Source: Symbiodinium natans (Eukaryota > Sar > Dinophyceae > Suessiales > Symbiodiniaceae). Taken from it: 64,000 nt of DNA. Numbering within the stretch: the stretch's first letter is position 1; each line of letters starts with the position of its first letter. The notes under the pieces were generated by a model. It did not search any database. It saw only the letters and a list, made by a program, of their open reading frames with translations, and had not been told where the DNA came from. Location of the stretch: assembly GCA_905221605.1 (NCBI GenBank), contig CAJNDS010001669.1:364001-428000 (forward strand), in the 5' to 3' direction. This document shows, piece after piece, positions 44,366 to 55,600 of this stretch. The position numbers and the translations under genes are program-made.

Positions 44366-46220
44366 TCAGACCACATTCGGGACGGCGGGAAAAAGTCGAT
44401 GCTCCACGGACTCCGCTTCCCGGGCCGCGGACGCCTCTGCCATGACGGCCTCCAAGGGATACTTGCCACTGGCGGCCTCTCCAGAAAGCATCACCTTAGT
44501 TGCTGAGTTCATAAGCCCCCAAACAGTGTACACCTTCAGTTGTATAGGGGATTATGGTATCTGCAAGACCCTAAACCCTAAACCCTAAACCCTACCAGCT
44601 ACTAAGCCACCGCATCTGTACCGTCCCACACGGCATTGCAGAGGTCGGAGACCTCGGCTCTCGTCGGGACGGGCGCCTCGATCATGGACTCCACCATCTG
44701 CGTGGCCGTGATGACGAAGAGACCGGCGTCCTTAGTTGGTTTAGGGTTTAGGGTTTAGGGTTAGGGTTTAGGGTTTAGGGTTTAGGGTTTAGGGTTTAGG
44801 GTTTAGGGTTTAGGGTTTAGGGTTTAGGGTTTAGGGTTTAGGGTTTAGGGTTTAGGGTTTAGGGTTTAGGGTTTAGGGTTTAGGGTTTAGGGTTTAGCGT
44901 TTAGCGTTTAGGGTTTAGGGTTTAGGGTTCAGGAAGTTCTATAGGGGATTACAGTATCCCCCAAAAAGTGTAAGGTGTACTCACTCAGCTACTCAGCGTC
45001 CTTAGCCTTCTTGATCAGAAGCTTCTGGGCAAAGGGCACGCGGTTGAGTCCCAGCTCCACACCAAGATCACCTCTAGCCTTAGTTGCCCAATACCTTGGC
45101 CCAAAAAAGGTTAAACCTTTCTTTTGGAGGGGTTTAGTATACCCAAAAAGTTTTAAAGCTCACCTATTGGGCTCCTAAGTAGCAACCATCAAGGCCTGCG
45201 ACTTCTCGATGATGCCTTCGATGTTGGTCAGTGCCTGGGGCTTCTCAATCTTCGGGCAAATCTTGGGCCTCTTCTCTGCAGGAATCTTGAGCCTGTCCAT
45301 GATGTCGATGAGCTCCTGCAAGTCTTGCTTCTTCTGGGCGAAGGAGACGCAGATGTACTCGATGGGAGGGTCCAGCTGCAGCAAGAACTCGGCGTCCTCG
45401 ATGTCTTTGACCGTGAGGGCCGCGCAGTCGATTTCGATGTCCGGCACGTTCACGCCCTTCCTGGCCTTCAGCTCTGAACCCTACACCCTAAACCCTAAAC
45501 CCTAAACCCTAAACCCTAAACCCTAAACCCTAACCCTAAACCCTAAACCCTAAACCCTTCCTGGCCTTCAGCTTGCCTCCACGGACGACCTTCACCTTCA
45601 GCTCCGTGTCGCTGAGCTTCTCAACGACACTCACTTCCATGATGCCATCCTCAATGAGCAGCGTGGTGCCCACCTGGGGGTTTACGAAGTTAGTGTTTAG
45701 GGTTTAGGGTTGAGGGTTTCGGGGTTTTTAAGGTTTAGGGTTTAGGGGGTACCTTATTGGGGTCCTTATTATAAGGGGATCCCACTACTTCGGGGTCTAA
45801 TGTTAGGGGTCGATTGTGATCGTAAACCCCCCACCTGGCAGCCCTTCACCAGCGCGTTTTGCTCCGTTGTGGGCTTCATGGTGATGCGCCCGGGCCTGAT
45901 GTTGTCATTGTCATCTTTGCTGATGCCAAACTCCAAAACGTCGCCATTCTCAAGCGGGATGGGATCACCAGCAAGCTCTCCGACACGGAACTTTGGCCCC
46001 TGCAAGTCGCCGAGGCACTCCACCTTCTTGCCGAGCTCCTTGGCCGCCTTGCGGATCAGCGGATAGACGCGCTCGAAGTCGCCGCCGCGGCGGTGGGAGC
46101 AGTTCAGGCGGAAGATGTCGGTGCCGGCTTCGATCATCTTGGGGATCATCTCCTCGCTCCAGGACGCCGGGCCCAGGCTTGCCACAACCTTGGTGCGGCG
46201 TTTTGAGTCGTCCATCTCCC
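44366..46220 (-). CDS. Pyruvate kinase unit F and C-terminus
   Basis: Approximate exons: 46220-45829 (start inside the long shared exon), 45680-45556, 45474-45181, 45083-44998, 44738-44605 and 44500-44366. The entry linker includes [15 protein letters not shown]. Catalytic motifs are complete ([44 protein letters not shown]). After [16 protein letters not shown] the frame runs [15 protein letters not shown] to TGA, so the polyprotein ends exactly where the other units enter their linker. No C-terminal kinase domain follows downstream. Introns at 44501-44604, 44739-44997 and 45084-45180 are elements of the CTTAGT and CTTAGTTGCCCAAT types with or without telomeric cores. Confidence 0.9.
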
Positions 46221-49200
46221 TGGGCTTGTTGCCCTCGTCGCAGCAATAGTCGATGCCCAGGCGTGGCATCAGCAAATCTTTCACTGACTCGGCCTCGAGG
46301 GCAGCCGCCGCCTCCGCTGCCACAGACTCGCAAGGGTATTTGCCGCTGGCGGCCTCTCCGGAAAGCATCACTGCATCGGCACCGTCCCAGATGGCGTTTT
46401 GGAGATCGCTGACCTCTGCCCTGGTCGGGACAGGGTTCTCGATCATGCTCTCGACCATCTGCGTGGCGTTGATGACAAAGAGTCCAGCGTCCTTGGCCTT
46501 GCGGATCAAGAGCTTCTGCGCAAAGGGCACCCTCTCGAGCTCCAGCTCCACACCCAGGTCGCCCCGGGCCACCATGAGAGCCTGGGACTTGGCGATGATC
46601 CCGTCGATGTTGGTCAGGGCCTGCGGCTTCTCGATCTTGGGGCAAATCTTGGGCCGCTTCTCCTGCGGAATGTTGAGCCTGTCCATGATGTCGATGAGCT
46701 CCTGCAGGTCCTGTCCTTTCTGCACAAAGGAGACGCAGATGTACTCGATGGGGGGATCCAGCTGCAGCAGGAACTCCGCATCCTCGATGTCCTTGGTGGT
46801 GAGTGCGGCGCAGTCGATCTCCACATCTGGCACGTTGACCCCCTTGCGGGCCTTGAGCTTGCTCTAAACCCTATAATTAACCCCAAAAAACCCAAAAAAC
46901 CCTAAAACCCTAAAACCCTAAACCCTAAACCCTAAACCCTTGCAGGCCTTGAGCTTGCCCCCGCGGACGACCTTGACTTTCAGCTCGGTGTCGCTGAGCT
47001 TCTCAACGACATTCACTTTCCTTAGTTTAGGGTTTTTTTTTGGCACCCGACTAGCCACAGCACAGCGGGGTCATTAAGTGCGTCTCGGAAAAACCAGAAA
47101 GAAGAACCCCAGGGTAAGACTTAGGCTCACCACGGGGAGATTGCCAGTGGCATTCAGGGTAGGAAATGTTGCCGTCAAAGTGGCCTCCCACATTCTCCCT
47201 CAACCAGAACACACACACCGGAAACAACCCCCCCCCCCCTCCAGTTTAGGGTTTAGGGTTTAGGGTTTCGGGTTTAGGGTTTAGGGGTTGCTGAGTTCAG
47301 AAGCCCCCAAAAAGTGTACACTTTCAGGTCTAAGTGTATAAAGTGTACTCTTTCAGCTACTAAGTGTCATGATGCCATCTTCCAGCAGGAGGTCGGTTCC
47401 CACCTTAGCGGCGGCGATCAAGGCATTCTGCTCCGTTGTGGGCTTCATGGTGATGCGCCCGGGCCTGATGTTGTCGTTGTCATCCTTGCTGATGCCGAAC
47501 TCCAGAACATCACCGTTGTTGAGCTGGATGGGATCACCAGCAAGCTCTCCGACACGGAACTTTGGCCCCTGCAAGTCGCCGAGGCACTCCACCTTCTTGC
47601 CGAGCTCCTTGGCCGCCTTGCGGATCAGCGGATAGACGCGCTCGAAGTCGCCGCCGCGGCGGTGGGAGCAGTTCAGGCGGAAGATGTCGGTGCCGGCTTC
47701 GATCATCTTGGGGATCATCTCCTCGCTCCAGGATGCCGGGCCCAGGCTTGCCACAACCTTGCTCTTGCGAAGGGAGTGATTGGTTTCCTGCTTCTTGTTG
47801 CCCATGCTCACGTGCAGCATTGGAGCAACGATTGCGCCGGATTCCACGGGCGGGCATGCGCGTCTCAGGCGATGCTTCACGGATTCCGCCTCTCGCGCTG
47901 CGGAGGCTTCAGCCATCACTGCTTCGCATGGGAAGTCGCCGCTGGCTGCTTCCCCAGACAGCATCACGGCATCCGCTCCATCCCAGACAGCGTTGCACAC
48001 ATCGCTGACCTCTGCACGGGTGGGCACGGGATTCTTGATCATGCTCTCCACCACCTGGGTGGCGTTGATCACGAAGAGACCGGCCTGCTTGGCCCGTGCG
48101 ATGAGCAGCTTCCTTGGTAGCTCCGTAACCATATTCTAACAAGGGCACCCGTTTTCTGGGGTTGGTTACTTTATAAGGGAACCCTAAACCCTAAACCCTT
48201 TAAACCCTAAACCCTTTAAACCCTTTAAACCCTTTAAACCCTTTAAACCCTTTAAACCCTTTAAACCCTTTAAACCCTTTAAACCCTTTAAACCCTTAAA
48301 ACCCTTAAAACCCTTAAAACCCTTTAAACCCTTTAAACCCTTTAAACCCTTTAAACCCTTTAAACCCTTTAAACCCTTTAAACCCTAAACCCTAAACCCT
48401 AAACCCTACCCCCCCCCCCCCCCCCCGAAAAAAAGGGAAAAAAGGGGCACCAGTGGGCTGCCAAGCTTCTGCGCAAAGGGCACCCGGTTCAAGCCCAGCT
48501 CCACGCCCAGGTCGCCCCGGGCCACCATCAGCGCCTGGGACTTGGCGATGATCCCGTCGATGTTGGTCAGGGCCTGCTTAGTCGAAAAGCCCCTAAACCC
48601 TAAACCCTAAACCCTAAACTACTGAGCCTGAGGCTTCTCGATCTTGGGGCAGATCTTCGGGCGGCGCTCCGGCGGGATCTTCAGGCGGTCCATGATGTCA
48701 ATCAGCTCCTGAAGATCTTGGCCCTTCTGCACGAAGGACACGCAGATGTACTCCTTGCGTTAGCCCGAGGAGTCATACAATTCTAACAAGGGTTTAGGGG
48801 TTTAGGGTTTAGGGTTTAGGGCTAGCTTTAGAAGGGAACCTAAAAGGACCAACAACAAAAAGTGTGGCACAAATGGTAGGGCATGGGCTACCAAGACTCG
48901 ATGGGAGGGTCCAGTTGCAGAAGATACTCTGCGTCCTCGATGTCCTTCGCTGTCCTCAGTTGTCCGCTCTCCTAAAGGGGAACTTCCCTGATTAGGAGTA
49001 GACCCTGGAGAAGTACGTACTTTTTTGCGTATAAGTAGCTTTAGTAGTAACCGAGAACAAAAAAAACATTAAAGTATAGTACTCCAACACACAGACTGAA
49101 GGTTAGGGAATGTAGACTTAAGGGGCCATGTACCACATTAGTAGACACTTGGGCCCTAAAGTCCCTGTATAGGATTCCCTTTTCAGGTACATGGACCCGT

Positions 49201-52200
49201 AGGGTAGTACCCCCCAAACAAAATGTTAAAGGCTGTCTACCTCTAGTACCGAGGTTGTTTAGGGAATGTACTGAAATATGCCTATTCCTACCTCTACTAC
49301 AAAGTTGATTTCGGGATTGTAATCCCCCAAAAAAGTCCAAGGTTTCCTACCTGTACTACTAGTGGACCCAAGAGTAACCTAGGAACAAAAAGGGTGCCCT
49401 ATTTGGTCTGAAGGAGTTTATAGGGAAACCTAAACCCCCCAAACAAAAAACAGGGGAATAAGGGCTTACTCTGGGCCCAGATACCCTAAACCCTAAACCA
49501 CAAACCCTAAAACAGGGAATAAGCGCCTACTCTGGGCTCTCTAGACGGGTTAGCTGTATGTTAACTATACCTATAACCCTATTTAGGGTGCTTATAACCC
49601 TACTTATAGCTACCCATGGAAGTCCAAGTAGCCCTAAACCCTAAACCCTAAACCCTCAACCCTAAACCCTTAAACCCTAAACCTTAAACCCTAACCCCTC
49701 AATCTAAAAGCCCCAGTGTCAGGGCGGCGCAGTCGATCTCCAAGTCGGGCACGTTGACGCCCTTGCGGGCCTTCAGCTTGCCCCCAAATCCTAAACCCTA
49801 AACCCTAAACCCTAAACCCTAAACCCTAAACCCTAAACCCTAAACCCTAAACCCTAGCCTAAACCCTAAACCCTAACCCTAAACCCTTGCGGGCCTTCAG
49901 CTTCCCACCTCGGGTCACTTCGACCCTCAGCTCCGTGGCAGAGATCTTCTCCTAGGATGCCCCCCTTCTTAAAAGGAGCCCTCGGAAAAGGGTTTAGGGT
50001 TTAGGGTTTAGGGTTTAGGGTTTAGGGTTCTTAAACACAATCAGGGAAAATACCGAATATCCCAAGGGGCCGACCTAGTCTGTTGTCCAGTCTCCTAGAA
50101 AGACTAAGGGTTATAACCTTCGGGATTACGTAGGGAACAGAACGCCCCCCAAAAAGTTCAAAGGTTACCTATCTCTGTTGTCCAGTACCCTATGGGAGAA
50201 CTACAGGTTTCACCTTTGGGGATAGGATGCCCCCAAAGAGGTCAAAAGGTTACCTGCCTCTAGTACGAAGTCTCTGTCACCTTCACTTCCATGAGCCCGT
50301 CTTCAATGAGCAGCAACGTGCCGACCTGGTTGCTGAGTACTCTGGGCCAACAGCTTAAAGATTAACCCTAAACCCTAAACCCTAAACCCTAAACCCTAAA
50401 CCCCAAACCCCAAGAGGTTGAAGGATACCTACTCTGCCACTATGCCGACCTTGCAGGCTTCCACCAGGGCATTCTGCTCGACGGTGGGCTTCATGGTGAT
50501 CCGGCCAGGCTTGATAAGGTCGTTGTCGTCCTTGCAGAGGGGTTATTTAGGGTTTAGGGTTTAGGGTAAGGGTTTAGGGTATCTAAGGTATCAATAGGGG
50601 TTAGGGAGGGGAATAATCCCTCCTTATACCCCTTAGTCCTTGCAGATTCCGAACTCCAGCACGTCGCCGTTCTTCAGCTCGATCGGGTCACCCGCAAGCT
50701 CGCCAACACGGAACCTTAGTTGCTGAGTTCATAATCTCCAAAAAGTATACACTTTCGATTCTAGAGGGGATGATCGTATCCCAAAAAGTGGAAGTGTACT
50801 CATTCAGCTCCTAAGGAACTTAGGGCCCTGCAGGTCACCCAGGCACTCGACGTTGACGCCGAGCTCCTTCGAGTGGCGCCGGATGGCAGGGTAGACTCTC
50901 CTTGGGGACGAAATGAACCCTAAAAGGGCTTATGGTTCATATGCCTTAATAGGGATTCTCTAGTAGTATAGGGTATATGACCCCAATGTTAGGGTTCATT
51001 TGGTCCCCAAGGCTCTCGAAATCGCCTCCGCGCCGGTGTGAGCAGTTCAGGCGGAAGATGTCCGTACCAGCCTGAATCATCTTGGCCAACATGTCATCCT
51101 TGGTAGCCCAGCAAGCACGTTATGGTATAAGGGTACCCCCTTTGGGTTTGGCTGGTTGGCTACTCTGATAAGGGAGCCTGGAACCCCCTAAACCCTAAAC
51201 CCTAAACCCTAAACCGACCAAGCATCGCTCCAGGATGCAGGGCCAAGGCTGGCCACGATCTTCGTCCTCCTTCGGCTGTCATCCAGCTCACGCGGCTTGT
51301 TCCTTGGTAGCCCAGTAACCATCTGATTAGGGTTTAGGGTTTAGGGTTTAGGGTTTAGAGCTACTAGCAACCACATTTTAATAAAGGGCACCCTTTTTTG
51401 GGGGTTCGTCATGTTACAAGGGAGCCCATAACAAAAAAAAATCAAGGGTACCTCTGGGCTACCAAGCTTCGCCTCATCCACGACGTAGTCGTCATAGACC
51501 TGGGGGACGAGGAGGTGCTTCACGCTCTCGGCTTCCAGGGCGGCATCTGCTTCAGCGCGCACGGCCTCGCCTTTTGGGGACGACATGAACCCCTAAAAGG
51601 GTCTATGGTTCATATGCCTTCATAGGGATTCTAGTAGTACAGGGTATATGACCCCAATTTTAGGGTTCATTTGGTCCCCAAGGCACAGGGGTACTTGCCG
51701 CTGGCCGCCTCCCCGCTGAGCATGACAGCATCCGCTCCGTCCCAGACGGCGTTCTGCAGGTCGCTGACCTCCGCACGAGTAGGCACTGGCTGCTCAATCA
51801 TGCTCTCCACCATCTGCGTGGCATTGATGACCTAGGATGGTCCTTAAAGACCCCCTTAACATATCCTGAAATATGAGCCTAGGGTTTAGGGTTTAGGGTT
51901 TAGGGTTTAGGGTTTAGGGTTTAGGGTTTAGGGTTTAGGGTTTAGGGTTTAGGGTGTCTCAAGGGCCTAGTGACGAAAAGCCCGGCATCCTTCGCTCTCC
52001 GGATCAAGAGCTTCTGCGCAAAGGGCACCCTCTCCTTGGGGACCAAAGGAACCCTAAAATTGGGGGTCATACACCCTGTACTACTAGAATCCCTATTAAG
52101 GCATATGAACCATAAACCCTTTTAGGGTTCATTTCGTGCCCAAGGCTCCAGCTCCAGCTCCACACCCAGATCGCCCCGGGCCACCATTAGCGCCTGGGAC

Positions 52201-52595
52201 TTGGCGATGATGCCCTCGATGTTGGTCAGGGCCTGCTTGGTTGCTGAGTTCACAAGCCGCAAGCCCCCTAAACCCTAAACCCTAAACCCTAAACCCTAAA
52301 CCCTAAACCCTAAACCCTAAACCTAAACCCTAAGCCCTAAACCACTGGGCCTGAGGCTTCTCGATCTTGGGGCAAATCTTGGGCCGCTTCTCCTGAGGGA
52401 TCTGGAGCCGGTCCATGATGTTGATCAGCTCCTGAAGGTCCTCGGCCTTCTGCACGAAGGACACGCAGATGTACTCGATGGGGGGGTCCAGCTTCAGCAG
52501 GAACTCCGCATCCTCGATGTCTTTCTCCTGGCTGGTTCTTGGTAGGGAATGAGGGAATGAGGTGCCCTATAGAATCCCTTGAACGGTATACATAC

Positions 52596-52633
<38 letters not shown>

Positions 52634-55600
52634 CTATCTATATATATTGATTATACTTATATTTATATTTTATGTATATATTTATATTTATACATGTATA
52701 TATATATATATATATATGTAACCCTAACTCCCTCATTCCCTACGAAGAACCAGGGGCTCTCCGTCAGGGCCGCGCAATCGATCTGCACCTCCGGCACATT
52801 GACGCCCTTGCGGGCCTTCAGCTTGCCTCCACGGGCCACCAATACCCCTCAAATACGGGTTTAGGGTTTAGGGTTTAGGGTTTAGGGTATAGGGTTTAGG
52901 GTTTAGGGTTTAGGGTTTAGGGTTTAGGGTTTAGGGTTTAGGGTTTAGGGTTTAGGGTTTAGGGTTTAGGGTTTAGGGTTTAGAGTTTAGGGTTTAGGGT
53001 TTAGGGTTATTCCTTAAGACATAAGAGGGTTCCCTGTATGGTTTAAGGACTACACTCCTAAACTAAGGGGGCATTGCGAGGCTCTGGGGGGCCTCCACGG
53101 ACCACCTGCACCTTGAGCTCCGTGTCGGAGCACTTCTCAACCACCTTGACCTCCATGATGCCATCTTCCTTGGGGACCACATGAAATTTAAAATGTGGGG
53201 TCGCCCTATTTACTACTCTAAGTCCTATTCAGGTATATATACTACTCTAATTCCTATTAAGGCAATATGAACCCTAAACCCCCTTAGGGACTCTAGTTCG
53301 TATTAAGGTAAATGAACCATAAGCCCTTTAGAGGGTCACCCTAAACTACTACATTTCCAATTAAGGTAATATGAACCACATAGGCCCTGTGAGGGTTCAT
53401 TTCCCCAAGGCTCGAGGAGCAAGGGAGTGCCAGGTTTGCAAGCTCGAACCAGGGCGTTCTGCTCCGTCGTGGGCTTCATGGTGATGCGTCCGGGCCGGAT
53501 CATGTCGTTGTCATCCTTGCCTTAGTTGCTGAGTTCATAAGGCCCAAAAAAGTGTACACTTTCAGTTCTATAAGAGGATATACAGTATCCCAAAAGGTGT
53601 AAAGTGTACTCACTCAGCTACTAAGTTGCAGATGCCAAACTCCAGGACCTCCCCATCCTTCAGCGGGATTGGATCGCCAGCAAGCTCTCCCACACGGAAC
53701 TTTGGCCCCTGCAAGTCGCCGAGGCACTCCACCTTCTTGCCGAGCTCCTTGGCCGCCTTGCGGATCAGGGGGTAGACGCGCTCGAAGTCGCCGCCGCGGC
53801 GGTGGGAGCAGTTCAGGCGGAAGATGTCGGTGCCGGCTTCGATCATCTTGGGGATCATCTCCTCGCTCCAAGAGGCAGGTCCCAGGCTAGCGACGACCTT
53901 GGTCTTCCTCTTGCTGTGGTCCGTTTCCTGCCTCTTCAGGCCCATGCCGCAGTTCAGCATCTTCGGCGGGCGCAGCGGCATCTTGCTGTTGATGGCCACG
54001 AAGGGGCAGGCCTGCTGCAAGCGGTGCTTCACGGTCTCTGCCTCGCGCGTCGCGGATGCTTCGGCCATGACCGCCTCGCACGGATACTTGCCGCTGGCTG
54101 CCTCACCAGACAACATCACGGCATCGGTGCCGTCCCAGACCTAGTTCATGGTTGGGATAGTATTAAAACATAATTTCTATTCCTTATTGGGTTTAAGTAC
54201 CCTTAAGAATGTAAAATGTTACCCAACTATGACGAAGAGACCGCGTTCATGAGATCGGACACCTCTGCGCGAGTCGGCACTGGGTTCTCAATCATGCTCT
54301 CCACCATCTGCGTGGCGGTGATCACGAAAAGCCCAGCTTGCTTGGCGCGCTGGATCAGCAGCTTCTGTGCAAACCTAGGGGACGACATGAACCCTAAAAA
54401 CCCTCAAAACCCTCAAAACCCTAAACCCTAAACCCTAAATAGGGATTATAGTAGTATAGGGTCTATGACCCCAATTTTAGGGCTCATGCCCCAAGGAACG
54501 GTACTCGGCAGAGCCCGAGCTCCACCCCCAAGTCGCCACGGGCCACCATCAGCGCCTGAAGTCCCTAAACCCTAAACCCTAAACCCTAAACCCTAAACCC
54601 TAAACCCTAAACCCTAAACCCTAAACCCTAAACCCTAAACCCTAAACCCTACGCCACCCTCAGCGCCTGAGACTTCTCGATGATGCCCTCGATGTTCGTG
54701 AAGGCCTGGGGCTTCTCCTTTACTTCTCCAATTTAAAAAACGGGGAAAAAAAGGGTTTAGGGTTTAGGGTTTAGGGTTTGGGGTTTAGGGTTTAGGGTTT
54801 AAGGCTTGATTATTCCTACTAAATGAGAAACCTAAAAAAGTTTAAAAGCTCAGCTGTTGGAGAAGTAAGTCTCGATCTTCGGACAAATCTTGGGCCTCTT
54901 CTCCTTAGTAGGCCCATAAAACCATATCATTATAAGGGAACCCGCATAACCAAAAAAAAGTAAAGGGTACCCCTGGGCCACCAAGTCTCTTGGGGAACTT
55001 TGAGGCGGTCCATGATGTCGATGAGCTCCTGCAGATCTTGGCCCTTCTGGGCAAAGGACACGCAGATGTACTCGATGGGGGGATCCAGCTTCAGCAGGAA
55101 CTCCGCGTCCTCGATGTCCTTCTCTGTCAGGGCCGCGCAGTCGATCTCCACGTCTGGCACGTTCACGCCCTTCCTGGCCTTCAGCTTGCCCCAAACCCCA
55201 TAACGCTATAACCCTAGAAGCCTAAACCCTCTAACCCTAAACCCTAAACCCTAAACCTAAACCCTAAACCCTAAACCCTTCCTGGCCTTGAGCTTGCCGC
55301 CTCGCGTCACTTCCACCTTCAGCTCGCTCTCAGAACACTTCTCCACGACCATGACTTCCATGATTCCATCCTCGAGTTCATGGTTGGGAAGATATTTAAA
55401 AGTTGGAAAAAGATACAAACCTTGAGTTTCTATGCCTTCTTGGGAATACCTTAAAGACTTGAACTTCTATGCCGTACTGATTTGAATTGCCCTAAAGATT
55501 TGTAAAATGTTACCCAAGTATGACAAAGTGCCTCTAGAAGGAGAGGGGTGCCCGGTTTGCAGGCCTTCACCAAAGCCGTCTGCTCTGTCGTGGGCTTCAT

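Noticed and set aside
44740-44935. Long TTTAGGG array as a true chromosome end
   Set aside because: It lies inside a kinase intron with coding sequence in frame on both sides.
45965-46645. 226-codon Arg/Gly/Pro-rich minus frame and plus-strand frames of 139-204 codons over 45.8-46.9 kb
   Set aside because: Shadow frames of the GC-rich kinase exon; the same shadows recur at 47.4-48.1 and 53.6-54.2 kb in register with the true frame.
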